A DNA stretch of 40,949 nucleotides from Candidatus Uhrbacteria bacterium. Its GTDB lineage: Bacteria; Patescibacteriota; Patescibacteriia; UBA9934. Positions within the stretch are counted from its first letter, which is position 1; the number at the start of each line of letters is the position of its first letter. The notes under the pieces are model-generated. The model was not told the DNA's origin and searched no databases. It was given only the letters and a program-made list of their open reading frames with translations. Where the stretch lies: NCBI GenBank assembly GCA_903827265.1, contig CAIKHN010000032.1, positions 1 through 40,949 on the forward strand. Reading direction: 5' to 3'. Below are positions 16,208-24,140 of the stretch, in pieces. The position numbers and the translations under genes were made by a program.

Positions 16208-16615
16208 ATGGTGAACGATCGTATTATTCGTAGCCGTTCCCGATTTCGTTTTGCGACGATTCTTCCCGTGGTGCTTTTGGTATTGGTTGGTTTTGGATTT
16301 GGCGAAGAGTATTTGCGAAACAAAGAAATTGAAGCGCAGATTGCTGAAATGCAACAGGAGAATGCAAAACTCGACGCAGATCGTCTTGCGTCGTTGAAGC
16401 TCATCGATACACTTTCAAGTTCGTATTACGTTGAGGGTGAAGCACGGAAAAATGGCATGGGAAAAGATGGTGAACAGCTTATTATCGTTGAAGGGCAGGG
16501 GACTGCAACGCATGAGTCATCGTCGACGGTAAGCCAAGATGATGTCCCGAACCCGTTGCGATGGTACGATTACTTTTTTGATCACGAGGCGTTTGTGAGT
16601 TTTGGAATGCTATGA
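16208..16615 (+). CDS. DivIC/FtsB-like septum formation initiator
   Basis: 135 residues: short basic cytoplasmic start, one membrane helix (about 15-32), coiled coil (KEIEAQIAEMQQENAKLDAD) and the DivIC signature YYVEGEARKNGMGKDGE. Expected to join the FtsL/FtsB/FtsQ-type division complex on the outer face. TACAAT at 16192-16197 ends 10 nt before the ATG. The PPIase gene overlaps its stop (ATGA). An FtsL-like partner is at 38807. Confidence 0.85.
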   Translation: MVNDRIIRSRSRFRFATILPVVLLVLVGFGFGEEYLRNKEIEAQIAEMQQENAKLDADRLASLKLIDTLSSSYYVEGEARKNGMGKDGEQLIIVEGQGTATHESSSTVSQDDVPNPLRWYDYFFDHEAFVSFGML

Positions 16616-17505
16616 CCGTGATATGGCATCACGAACATCGCGTTCATGAGCGATACGTTGCGCCGGAACGTTCCCGGGTTGTTTCCGCTATTGTTCTTGC
16701 GGTTTTGGTGCTGAGTGTTGCTTTGGCGGGTGGATGGTTTTTTTGGAAAGGGTGGAGAAGCGGAGTATTTCCGGCGGTTGTAGAGCGGACACTGTACGTC
16801 CCGATTGGTTATGCCGACGGACATGTGTTGTGGTTTCCTGGTGTTGCTCGTCTTGCACGAGGCATTGCGGCTGCAGATGGTCGATCGGCGGTCTCTGAGG
16901 CCGACTACGCGCAGGCACTTGATGCGCTCGTTCGACGAAATGCACTTGAAGATCTTGCAAAAGCAGAACGAGTGACTGTTTCAAATACCACCGTCGCTGC
17001 TGCGGTGACGTGGACCGACGACATTCGGGCATTTGAGTCGCTCGCAGGGTGGAGCGATAGTGAATATGTGCAGTCCATCGAGCGGTCATTTGTTCTTTCG
17101 AATGCCGTTGAGGATGCAATTCTTACTGACGAATCTCTTCAGGCCAAAGCGCATGAGCGCATGGCTGATATTCAATCGAAGCTTGCGCTCGGCATTCTTT
17201 TTGAAGATGTCGCGAAAGAATATTCCGAAGATCCTGCGACAGCGCAGATTAAAGGAAGTTTTGGGTACGTGTTGCCGTCAGAAGTTGATGCGGCGTTTGC
17301 TCCAGTATTTGATTTGCCACGAAATACCGCTTCTGAGGTGTTGACCGGTACTGACGCGTATTGGATTCTTCGCGTTGAGGACGCTGTTCCTGACGAACAT
17401 GGAACGCGGTACTTGCTGAGAGGTATTGCAGTAAAAAAGGCGACGCTTGCATCGGTTCTCGACGATCGAACAGCAGAAATCACTTCGCATCTGTTGGTGA
17501 AATAG
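16612..17505 (+). CDS. membrane-anchored parvulin-type peptidyl-prolyl isomerase
   Basis: 297 residues: N-terminal anchor (about 25-47), a helical SurA/PrsA-like N domain, and a parvulin domain at about 175-270 (FEDVAKEYSEDPATA, then KGSFGYVLPSEV). Probably a chaperone/foldase for exported proteins on the outer side of the membrane. Start overlaps the preceding stop by 4 bp, so it is translated with the DivIC-like protein. Confidence 0.85.
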   Translation: MTVIWHHEHRVHERYVAPERSRVVSAIVLAVLVLSVALAGGWFFWKGWRSGVFPAVVERTLYVPIGYADGHVLWFPGVARLARGIAAADGRSAVSEADYAQALDALVRRNALEDLAKAERVTVSNTTVAAAVTWTDDIRAFESLAGWSDSEYVQSIERSFVLSNAVEDAILTDESLQAKAHERMADIQSKLALGILFEDVAKEYSEDPATAQIKGSFGYVLPSEVDAAFAPVFDLPRNTASEVLTGTDAYWILRVEDAVPDEHGTRYLLRGIAVKKATLASVLDDRTAEITSHLLVK

Positions 17506-17520
17506 CGGTGCATCCTTCGC

Positions 17521-17549
17521 TTTACGCCAAGGAAGGATCGTGATATAAA
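17521..17549 (+). promoter_or_regulatory. promoter of the tRNA-Gly/tRNA-Thr pair
   Basis: -35 TTTACG (17521-17526), exactly 17 bp, -10 TATAAA (17544-17549); tRNA-Gly begins 12 nt later. Confidence 0.75.
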
Positions 17550-17560
17550 ACTGCCCGCGT

Positions 17561-17635
17561 GCAGGAGTAGTTCAGTGGTAGAACGTCTGCTTCCCAAGCA
17601 GAAGGTCGCGGGTTCGATCCCCGTCTCCTGCTCCA
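17561..17635 (+). tRNA. tRNA-Gly (anticodon CCC)
   Basis: 75 nt with encoded CCA. Acceptor GCAGGAG/CTCCTGC, D stem GTTC/GAAC, anticodon stem TCTGC/GCAGA with loop TTCCCAA, T loop TTCGATC. Confidence 0.96.
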
Positions 17636-17643
17636 ACATTTTG

Positions 17644-17719
17644 GCCATTTTAGCTCAGCTGGTAGAGCAATGCTTTCGTAAAGCAGAGGTCCCGGGTTCG
17701 ATTCCCGGAAATGGCTCCA
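17644..17719 (+). tRNA. tRNA-Thr (anticodon CGT)
   Basis: 76 nt with encoded CCA. Acceptor GCCATTT/AAATGGC, D stem GCTC/GAGC, anticodon loop TTCGTAA, T stem CCGGG/CCCGG. Eight nt after tRNA-Gly; probably one transcript. Confidence 0.96.
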
Positions 17720-17751
17720 AAAAATCCCTCGATCCTATCGGGGGTTTTTTG
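17720..17751 (+). terminator. terminator of the tRNA-Gly/Thr transcript
   Basis: Stem CCCTCGAT/ATCGGGGG with one T-G pair, then TTTTTT. Confidence 0.85.
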
Positions 17752-17773
17752 TTTCAAGTACAATGAGTGCAGT

Positions 17774-18586
17774 ATGAAAAAAATATCAAAGAAATTCCCG
17801 TTTTCTCGTAAGCTGGCAATTCTTGTTCCTGTGCTGCTTGTTGCGGGAATTGCTGCAGTTCGCGCAGTTGAGCTTCATGAGGCACGCGTCGGGCATCCGC
17901 TTTCCATGGCGGCAAACCGGCATGTGAAGAATGTCACTTGTACCGGGAGATGTACGAATGTCGTGCTGGCAAGCGATCAAGAGCCCGACGTACAGTACTT
18001 CGAAGGTGCAACACAACCGACATGTTCTGAATCGATGTTGTGGGCAAACGCAAATGGCCGCGAGGATCAGATCGTCTTCGGCGGGTATGAATTTATTAAC
18101 GGCTTTCAAGATAATCTTCCAACACAAACATTCGGACCTGATGCGCTCAATGGTAAAGATATTGAATTTACGTTGCCGGGTAGCGGCGATGTATTCACTG
18201 CGCATGTTAAAGACACCGGTGAATGGAATCTGCTTGACTCTGTGACATGTAACGAATTGATGTGCGCAGGACCAGAGCGGATTTTTACGGATCGCGATTC
18301 TGGTCGAGTCAAATTGTACGATTCGTGTGATGCGTCATCGGATCGCGTTAAAATTTTTACCCTGTATCAGGCTCCGGAACTTCACGGTCCAGATGCTGAT
18401 GACACGTACCGTGTCGATGTGGGGCTTCGTGCATTGCCAAGTACGGGATCGACATCAGGAATGGTAGAAGGCGCAGGATTCGAGCAAGTGTATGCATCGT
18501 CCGAACTCACCGACGACACTATTCACGTTATTGCCGACGTTGGTGACACCACGTTCGAGTTCGATTTGGTGAAGGACGAGGAATAG
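17774..18586 (+). CDS. secreted or membrane-anchored protein of unknown function
   Basis: 270 residues. A lysine-rich start (MKKISKKFPFSRK) and hydrophobic segment (about 14-32) form a signal peptide or anchor; the rest is acidic, probably beta-rich, with several Cys (TCTGRCTN; ESVTC-type pairs near 155-165) that may form disulfides outside the cell. No family recognised. TACAAT at 17759-17764 ends 9 nt before the ATG, supporting 17774 over the in-frame 17711 that runs back into tRNA-Thr. Confidence 0.75.
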   Translation: MKKISKKFPFSRKLAILVPVLLVAGIAAVRAVELHEARVGHPLSMAANRHVKNVTCTGRCTNVVLASDQEPDVQYFEGATQPTCSESMLWANANGREDQIVFGGYEFINGFQDNLPTQTFGPDALNGKDIEFTLPGSGDVFTAHVKDTGEWNLLDSVTCNELMCAGPERIFTDRDSGRVKLYDSCDASSDRVKIFTLYQAPELHGPDADDTYRVDVGLRALPSTGSTSGMVEGAGFEQVYASSELTDDTIHVIADVGDTTFEFDLVKDEE

Positions 18587-18614
18587 AGCGGCGAACGAAT
18601 TAATAGGCGGTAAA

Positions 18615-18771
18615 GCGAGCGCCAGTGACGAGGGTGCATGTTTCGCAACGAACCGCACAGTCGAGCAGCGCGAGACGTCGTGGCGTGACGATCGTTGCGG
18701 CGAGTGAAGAAACATGTACCCGAGTCACCAGTTCGCGATAATCGCTGGATCCCCGCCTACGCGGGGATGAC
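18615..18771. repeat. dispersed quasi-palindromic repeat, copy A
   Basis: 18615-18731 matches 32110-32240 with three mismatches plus a 14-nt insertion in the other copy. The two halves are imperfect inverted copies of each other (GTGAC-GAGGGT-CATGTTTC...GCAACG against the complement of the right arm). Both copies are followed after 12-18 nt by a REP-like GGATCCCCGC...GGATGACT hairpin (18745-18771 here). No protein is convincingly encoded. Confidence 0.85.
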
Positions 18772-18828
18772 TAAAGGAGCTGTCGATGAGTTATCGAGTG
18801 AGAAAGGCACGCGTGGTATAATCTCATC

Positions 18829-19512
18829 ATGATCACGTTCAAAAACGTGACAAAAGAATATCCGCCAAAAACACATGCGCTCGCTGGTGTGAGTTTTCGT
18901 ATTGAGGCGGGGGAGTTTGTTTCCATTACTGGTCAGAGCGGGTCGGGAAAGTCGACGGTCGCAAAGATGATTTTTGCCGAAGAGATGCCGACGAGTGGTC
19001 ACATTCACATTGGCGATTGGGATATTTCAAACATTCGGCATTCAGATATTCCTGTTCTTCGACGGCAGATTGGCGTGGTGTTTCAGGATTTTAAATTGCT
19101 CCCAAAGAAAACGGCATTTGAGAACGTCGCATTCGCGCTTGAGGTTGCGGGGGAGTCGACAAAACGGATTCGTGAAGTTGTTCCGCATGTGTTGAAAATT
19201 GTGGGTCTTGGCGAGAAAGGTGGACGGTACCCTCGTCAGCTTTCTGGCGGTGAGCAACAGCGTGTTTCTATTGCTCGCGCGCTTGTTCATCGGCCAAAAA
19301 TTATTGTTGCCGACGAGCCAACGGGGAACCTCGACGCGATCACTGCTCGCGAGATTATTGAGCTTTTCACGCGTATTAATGACTTTGGCACAACGGTTGT
19401 TCTTGTCACGCATGATCGTGACATTGTGAACGGACTGCATCGTCGCGTTATTACACTTCGTGACGGTAAAGTTTCGTCAGACGCTGAAAAAGGGAAATAT
19501 CTTCTTTCGTAA
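18829..19512 (+). CDS. ftsE: cell division ATP-binding protein FtsE
   Basis: 227 residues, ABC ATPase. Walker A GQSGSGKST (about residue 35), Q-loop VVFQDFKLLP, signature LSGGEQQR, Walker B IIVADEP, and the switch His in VTHDRD. Works with FtsX to control septal peptidoglycan hydrolysis. TATAAT at 18817-18822 ends 6 nt before the ATG: the clearest leaderless promoter in the window. Confidence 0.96.
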   Translation: MITFKNVTKEYPPKTHALAGVSFRIEAGEFVSITGQSGSGKSTVAKMIFAEEMPTSGHIHIGDWDISNIRHSDIPVLRRQIGVVFQDFKLLPKKTAFENVAFALEVAGESTKRIREVVPHVLKIVGLGEKGGRYPRQLSGGEQQRVSIARALVHRPKIIVADEPTGNLDAITAREIIELFTRINDFGTTVVLVTHDRDIVNGLHRRVITLRDGKVSSDAEKGKYLLS

Positions 19513-19515
19513 TGT

Positions 19516-20427
19516 ATGCGCTCATTTTTTCGCATTATCCGGTTTGCCTTGCAGAGCATGATGCGGAATTTTTGGTTGTCGTTCGTGACGGTATCGGTGT
19601 TTGTTCTGACGTTGGTGACGGTGAATGCGGTTATTGTATTGAACGTGCTCGCGAATGCGTCGGTAAAGAGTGTGGAGGGAAGAGTACAGGTAACGGTGTA
19701 CTTCACGTCTGATGCATCGGAGAGCACGGTAAAGAACGTCCAGAGTTATTTGCTCGGGTTGTCGCAGGTGAAGGACGTTTCTTACGTGACGGCCGACGAA
19801 GCGCTTGCTCAATTTAAAGAAAATCACCAGAACGATCCGGTTATTCTTGCATCACTCGATGAAGTTGATGGGAATCCCCTTGGTCAGGCATTGAAAATTC
19901 GGGCGTATAACGCTGGCGATTTTCCTTTTGTGCTTCAGGCATTAGAAACGCCAGAGTACAAGCCGTTCATTAAAGACAAGAACTATAATAATTACGAATC
20001 TGCGTTACGGGTGCTCAGTGATTTTTCAGAGAAAGTCCGTCTTGGGTTCCTTATTCTTGCGCTGTTCTTTGGATTCATTGCGACCTTAATTGTCTTTAAC
20101 ACTATTCGTGTCGCAATTTACGTCCATCGTGATGAAATCGGTATCATGAAGCTTGTTGGTGCGAACGATTGGTTTGTTCGCGGTCCATTCTTGTTTGAAT
20201 CCATTTGTTACGCTTTTATTGCGACAGTGGTAATGGGCGTTCTTCTTTCGGCGTTTCTTACCTTTGCAAACCCGGCTATTGTTGCGTTCTTCCAGGGCGT
20301 CGATGTTGATCTTGTCTCGTATTACCTCACAAACGCGCTTCCAATGTTTGGTGCGCAGTTTGGCATTCTTGCACTCCTCGGCCTTGGCACAACGACGTTT
20401 GCGATGCGCCGATATTTGCGAGTGTAA
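19516..20427 (+). CDS. ftsX: cell division permease protein FtsX
   Basis: 303 residues with four membrane helices: one near 20-42, then three in the last 140 residues. The large extracellular loop after the first helix (about 45-165) has VQVTVYFTSDAS and VTADEALAQFKE typical of FtsX. The EIGIMKLVGAND coupling segment contacts FtsE. Three nt after ftsE; ends 10 bp from the convergent lipoprotein gene. Confidence 0.95.
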   Translation: MRSFFRIIRFALQSMMRNFWLSFVTVSVFVLTLVTVNAVIVLNVLANASVKSVEGRVQVTVYFTSDASESTVKNVQSYLLGLSQVKDVSYVTADEALAQFKENHQNDPVILASLDEVDGNPLGQALKIRAYNAGDFPFVLQALETPEYKPFIKDKNYNNYESALRVLSDFSEKVRLGFLILALFFGFIATLIVFNTIRVAIYVHRDEIGIMKLVGANDWFVRGPFLFESICYAFIATVVMGVLLSAFLTFANPAIVAFFQGVDVDLVSYYLTNALPMFGAQFGILALLGLGTTTFAMRRYLRV

Positions 20428-20437
20428 TGAACGGCGT

Positions 20438-21409
20438 TTATTTGATTTTCCACTCGGGCGGCATGGGGCGAATTTCTTGTATTGATTCGCGACGATTCTC
20501 TTGGATTTCTTTGGTGAGCTCGTCGATAACGTCGGTACGCTTTTCCAGCTCTGATTCGTAAAGTCCGGCTTCTGCAAGATTATCAGCAAGGATTTCTGTT
20601 GTTACTCCAAACTCAGCGTAAAAAGCAGACCACCCGGTAATCCATTGCGCTTTATCTAAAATCCACGCGTCTTTGTCTCCCATGTCGAGATCGGTTTTCA
20701 GCTGTTCGAGAGCTTCTCTTGCCTTGCCTTCGTCGAGAAGTTTCTGCGCCTCAGCGATTTTGTCACGGCGATTGAGGTCGAGGGACACGAGAAGGTTACT
20801 TGGTCCGACGTACAGTCCGCTTTGCATGTATGCGAGATCAGTGTGCTTCCGGACGATTTTCGCAATTTCAGGATTTGCGTAATTTCGATCCTCTAATGCA
20901 AGGAGCTCTGGTTCGATTTCAGAATCGTGATACATCAAAAAGTGCGTTGCTTCGTGAACGACGAGTTCGGTGTCCCAATATTCTTCTTCGTCGGAGTTGA
21001 GAACAATGTAATTGTCCGAACGATCGGTTGGTGTTCCGTCGGTAGGGGAGTGAAAGCCGATGGCATTGATGTCGCCGCCGTACATGGTTGATGTTGGTCC
21101 AACGTAAAAGGAATCATTGTCCCAGTAGTAGTCGAGCGTTTCCTGGACGGTATCAATATCGGCGATCATTGCTTCGGGATTATCAACTTCGCCGTGTGCA
21201 TCAACCCAGCCGCTGTCCATCGAGCGAATGATTTCTTTTACGATTGGTGTGGTTTCACCGGCGATTTCAACGAGGTATTCTATTCTTTCTGCCTGTTCAT
21301 CGGTTGGTTTGCTTGTACCTTCTGGTGGTTCGCCGCAGCCGGTTATTGCGAGAGCAGTTGGGAGAATGAGGCTTTTTGCACCGTGTTTCAGAGAGTCAAT
21401 CATGGTCAT
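20438..21409 (-). CDS. putative lipoprotein with HEATH zinc-peptidase motif
   Basis: 323 residues. A signal peptide ends in a lipobox-like ITGC (Cys25). VVHEATHFLMYH at 151-162 contains HExxH (His152, Glu153, His156), suggesting a zinc metallopeptidase; a third ligand cannot be assigned. The C-terminal part is helical and charged. No family recognised beyond the motif. TACAAT (21419-21424, minus) ends 9 nt before the start. It converges on ftsX with almost no gap and no obvious terminator between. Confidence 0.75.
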   Translation of the reverse strand: MTMIDSLKHGAKSLILPTALAITGCGEPPEGTSKPTDEQAERIEYLVEIAGETTPIVKEIIRSMDSGWVDAHGEVDNPEAMIADIDTVQETLDYYWDNDSFYVGPTSTMYGGDINAIGFHSPTDGTPTDRSDNYIVLNSDEEEYWDTELVVHEATHFLMYHDSEIEPELLALEDRNYANPEIAKIVRKHTDLAYMQSGLYVGPSNLLVSLDLNRRDKIAEAQKLLDEGKAREALEQLKTDLDMGDKDAWILDKAQWITGWSAFYAEFGVTTEILADNLAEAGLYESELEKRTDVIDELTKEIQENRRESIQEIRPMPPEWKIK

Positions 21410-21564
21410 AGTGCGTGTATTGTACCGTATGTTGATGGTTCGAGCCTTTTGCGTTACACTTCGCTCCGTTCAGTTTGATGAGGATTTTCTTATTTCAGAC
21501 CAGTTTCGGTGCGCCAGGAGCAAAGTTCGCGAGGCGTACTTCTTGGTACAAGGAAATCCTTCTT

Positions 21565-21638
21565 TCCGGGATCGTCTAACGGCAGGACAGCGGCCTTTGA
21601 AGCCGTGAACCGTGGTTCGAATCCACGTCCCGGAACCA
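21565..21638 (+). tRNA. tRNA-Gln (anticodon TTG)
   Basis: 74 nt with encoded CCA. Acceptor TCCGGGA/TCCCGGA, anticodon stem GCGGC/GCCGT with loop CTTTGAA, T arm CGTGG-TTCGAAT-CCACG. The promoter is not clear; TACAAG at 21547-21552 is a candidate -10. Confidence 0.95.
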
Positions 21639-21675
21639 ACAAAAAATCAGCCTCTCGGCTGGTTTTTTGTTGGTT
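21634..21675 (+). terminator. terminator of tRNA-Gln
   Basis: A 19-bp stem (AACCAACAAAAAATCAGCC with its partner) around TCTC. It begins in the CCA end of the tRNA. Confidence 0.92.
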
Positions 21676-21726
21676 CGATCGGCATACACGATGGAGCCGA
21701 ATTCTTGCTAAAACCCGCCACTTTTA

Positions 21727-21755
21727 TTGACAAAAAGCCCGATTTTTGCTACAAT
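21727..21755 (+). promoter_or_regulatory. consensus sigma70-type promoter of the orphan at 21827
   Basis: -35 TTGACA (21727-21732), 17 bp, extended -10 TGCTACAAT (box 21750-21755). The leader of about 65 nt ends in the SD CGGAG (21816-21820). Confidence 0.88.
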
Positions 21756-21826
21756 GGTTCGTGCTGTTGAAGGGTTTTTCCTTCACTTCACCCCCCGCTC
21801 TTTCCCCTGCCCCCCCGGAGTCCCTC

Positions 21827-22765
21827 ATGAACCTCGCCTCTTCCGCAGCCACTCGCGTCATCGGTACCCTCGAGTCCGATCGCTACCACTCGGTACCTCC
21901 GCAGCCGGCCAACGTGCCTGCTCGGAGGAAGAGTCGGCTCAGTGGCGCGATCGTCGTCGCGCAGGTCGAGGCGCCGCCGCCGGTGGTTCCCGCCAGGCGC
22001 CGTTCCGCCACTCCCGTCGCGCCAGTGCCGCCGACCCCCAAGGTCGTTCGGATCCCGCGCGATCCGGCCGTCGCGGCCGCCGTCGCTGCCGAGGCCGAGC
22101 GCAAGCTCGAGGCCAATCGCATCGCCGAAGCCGAAGCCGCAAAAGCGCGCAAGGCCATCGAGGCCAAGGCGGTCGCGCGTGCCGAGAGGGCCAAGGCCGA
22201 GGAAGCGCGTCGTCTGGCCGAGGTTGAGGCGGAGCGCCTCCGCATGGAAGCGGACGCCGCCGCACGCAAGCTCGCGGCCGACCTCACGAACCTCGCGAAG
22301 CAGCCCGTCGTCATCGCGCCGGCCCCGCCCGTGCCGAAGCCGGCGGGAAAGAAGGGGGCGTTCAACGTCCTCGATCACCTCCGGCAGAATGCTGGGAAGC
22401 CCGTCGAGCCCGTCGCCTCGTGTCCCTCGAAGGAGAGGCTCGCGGCACTCGAGCAGGAGATGAACCCGCAGAAGGAGCCGGCGCCGTATTTCTGGGCCCC
22501 GTTGGGAACCAAGGATGGCGCTACGACGACGGTGCCCGCGAGTGTCGTGGCGCAGCGGATGCAGGCCAAACCGCTGATCGAGCGGATCAAGGCCCTCGTG
22601 GCCGTTCCGCAGATCGTTCTCAACGTCTACCGCGGGAAAGTCACCCGGTGGCGGTGGGAAACGGTCGATGCGATGCTCGCAGTGTCGGCGTCTGACAAGG
22701 ACGCCAATGTGGGACTCACGGAGTTCGTGACCAGGTGCGAGGCAGCGAGGGCGAAGCGCACGTAG
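21827..22765 (+). CDS. GC-rich orphan, Ala/Glu/Arg-rich helical protein
   Basis: 312 residues, unrecognised. Order: basic/Pro-rich N-terminus; a long Ala-rich charged helix, probably coiled coil (about 78-165, repeats like ERAKAEEARRLAEVEAERL); Pro-rich linker; a more globular C-terminal region (about 190-312) with RWRWETVDAMLAV. No signal peptide. Codons are extremely C/G-ending. ATG 21827 is chosen because CGGAG lies 6 nt upstream and the -10 box is inside the longer ORF from 21746. Low-complexity composition makes any distant similarity unreliable. Confidence 0.8.
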   Translation: MNLASSAATRVIGTLESDRYHSVPPQPANVPARRKSRLSGAIVVAQVEAPPPVVPARRRSATPVAPVPPTPKVVRIPRDPAVAAAVAAEAERKLEANRIAEAEAAKARKAIEAKAVARAERAKAEEARRLAEVEAERLRMEADAAARKLAADLTNLAKQPVVIAPAPPVPKPAGKKGAFNVLDHLRQNAGKPVEPVASCPSKERLAALEQEMNPQKEPAPYFWAPLGTKDGATTTVPASVVAQRMQAKPLIERIKALVAVPQIVLNVYRGKVTRWRWETVDAMLAVSASDKDANVGLTEFVTRCEAARAKRT

Positions 22766-22789
22766 GCTTCACCAACGACAGACGCGACG

Positions 22790-22829
22790 ACGGGCCGGAA
22801 GACGAAAGTCTCCGGCCCGTTATTGTTTT
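22790..22829 (+). terminator. terminator of the orphan at 21827
   Basis: Stem ACGGGCCGG/CCGGCCCGT with inner AGAC/GTCT and GAAA tetraloop, then TTATTGTTTT. Confidence 0.9.
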
Positions 22830-22839
22830 GCTACACTTG

Positions 22840-22887
22840 GAGAAACCGGGTTTGTCACAAACTGAGTTTCTCGCTCACTGAGTTTCT
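22840..22887 (+). promoter_or_regulatory. structured leader before the DUF362-like gene
   Basis: GAGAAAC/GTTTCTC encloses GTTTG/CAAAC (22840-22872), and ACTGAGTTTCT is directly repeated (22861-22871 and 22877-22887) up to the start. A possible -10 TACACT is at 22832-22837. Either a leader hairpin or paired operators. Confidence 0.5.
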
Positions 22888-22890
22888 ATT

Positions 22891-23583
22891 ATGCCAAAAG
22901 TTGCTGTTGCAGAAGGGAATAATCCGTCGCGAGCGATTCGTGAGGCGCTCGACAATCTTGGCGATGCGTTTATTGATCTCGCAAAATCTGCGAAGTCGAT
23001 ATGCATTGTTTCAACCGGATCAGTCGAGGCCACGCAGGCGGTTATTGACGCAATTGTGCTTCACAGCCGTGTCCCGATTCATGTACTGAGTGCTGACGAT
23101 GAAGGCGATGTCGTGGAGGCAACGATCCCTCGGGGTGATGATGTTCGAATGCCTATTCGTCGACCGCGATCGGTTTTCGATGTGGATGTTGTTATTTCAC
23201 TGGTGCCGATGTTGGCAGGCCATCATCGCCGAACCGCGTTGTCGATTGAGCAATATTGTTTTGCAACGTGGTATGTACCAGAACGTCGAACTGCGCACGG
23301 ATTTGTGCGGAGCCACGAGCCGTGGTTGGAGGGGGAGCTGCGCGACGTGGTTCTCGCTGATCTTTACGCACAACGCCCGATCGATCTTGCAATCATCGAC
23401 GGTGCTGCAACTGCCGGCGTCACTTTTGCGAGCTTCGATCCTGTTGCGGTCGATGCCGTTGTAATGCATACCGCTGGACTCGATCCAGAATCCGTCGGCT
23501 ATCTCTTAGCGTTATCACGGCAAGGAATAGGGGTTTGTACACTCTCGAAGATTGATATTCCACTCGGAATGATTTCGAGCTAG
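22891..23583 (+). CDS. DUF362-like protein
   Basis: 230 residues. The C-terminal part (LAIIDGAATAG, then ASFDPVAVDAVVMHTAGLD and VGYLLALSRQGIG) matches the pattern of DUF362 proteins, but the ferredoxin-like Cys clusters of longer members are missing. Function of the family is not established. Its stop codon forms part of the -10 box of the next gene. Confidence 0.7.
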   Translation: MPKVAVAEGNNPSRAIREALDNLGDAFIDLAKSAKSICIVSTGSVEATQAVIDAIVLHSRVPIHVLSADDEGDVVEATIPRGDDVRMPIRRPRSVFDVDVVISLVPMLAGHHRRTALSIEQYCFATWYVPERRTAHGFVRSHEPWLEGELRDVVLADLYAQRPIDLAIIDGAATAGVTFASFDPVAVDAVVMHTAGLDPESVGYLLALSRQGIGVCTLSKIDIPLGMISS

Positions 23584-23594
23584 AATATTGGCAT

Positions 23595-24083
23595 ATGTCT
23601 ACCTGTATTTTTCCTGGGCGGTTTCAGCCGTTTCATGAGGGTCATTTGCTCGTGGTTCAGGGCATGATGAAAATCCACGGCAACGCTACTATTGCCATTT
23701 GCGAGGGAAAGTCGGAACACGGTGCCGATGTTCCGTTCACTGTTGCGCAGCGCCACGAAATGATTAGTGCAGCTTTGCTTGCCGCCGACATTACCGAAGC
23801 GACAATTGTTGACGTGGTGGATAAACCGACAGATGAACAGTGGATGGATGCGGTACTCGATGCCGCCGGCAGGCCAACAGAGCCGTTGGTATGGAGCGGG
23901 CGTGACGAAATTCGTGCGATGTTTGATGCGCGATCGGTTCCGACGAAAAAAATCGTTCCTGTTCCTGGAATCGACGGTGCAGCGATTCGCACTGCAATCG
24001 TGAGCGGAAAGGTCGATGATTGGCGAAAGAAAATTCCTTCTGGTGCACTGGATGTCGTTATGGAAATTGTGAACAAGCGATAA
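23595..24083 (+). CDS. NMN adenylyltransferase-like nucleotidyltransferase (NadM type)
   Basis: 162 residues. FPGRFQPFHEGH near the N-terminus contains the HxGH nucleotidyltransferase motif in the form typical of archaeal-type NadM; WSGRDEI and IDGAAIRTAI correspond to the later substrate-binding segments, the latter replacing the usual ISSTxIR. Probably makes NAD+ from NMN and ATP, though another cytidylyl/adenylyl transfer is possible. TAGAAT at 23581-23586 ends 8 nt before the ATG. The C-terminus ends just before a terminator. Confidence 0.82.
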   Translation: MSTCIFPGRFQPFHEGHLLVVQGMMKIHGNATIAICEGKSEHGADVPFTVAQRHEMISAALLAADITEATIVDVVDKPTDEQWMDAVLDAAGRPTEPLVWSGRDEIRAMFDARSVPTKKIVPVPGIDGAAIRTAIVSGKVDDWRKKIPSGALDVVMEIVNKR

Positions 24084-24133
24084 AAAAACCACGGCCCGGG
24101 ATTCCTTGCGGAAGCCCGGGCCGTTTCGTTTTT
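24084..24133. terminator. bidirectional terminator between the NadM-like gene and the EF-hand orphan
   Basis: Stem ACGGCCCGGG-TTCC with GGAA-CCCGGGCCGT, with a T-rich run on the plus side and TTTTTTT on the minus side. Confidence 0.92.
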
Positions 24134-24140
24134 GTGCGCA

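Noticed and set aside
17172-17648. Minus-strand ORF across the PPIase end and tRNA-Gly
   Set aside because: Starts in antisense tRNA and overlaps a real gene; no support.
18455-18715. Minus-strand ORF in repeat copy A with a similar peptide in copy B (HDVSRCSTV)
   Set aside because: The shared peptide follows from the DNA repeat; frames are interrupted differently by the 14-nt insertion, so no protein is conserved.
18745-18771. GGATCCCCGC-type hairpin resembling a CRISPR type I-E repeat
   Set aside because: Single units at two distant places, no array of repeats and spacers, no cas genes; better described as REP-like.
21788-22378. Minus-strand ORFs of 160-196 codons over the GC-rich orphan
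   Set aside because: High GC suppresses stop codons in all frames; the plus frame has the promoter, SD and terminator.
22861-22887. Twice-repeated ACTGAGTTTCT as a start of a CRISPR array
   Set aside because: Only two 11-nt units with a 5-nt gap.
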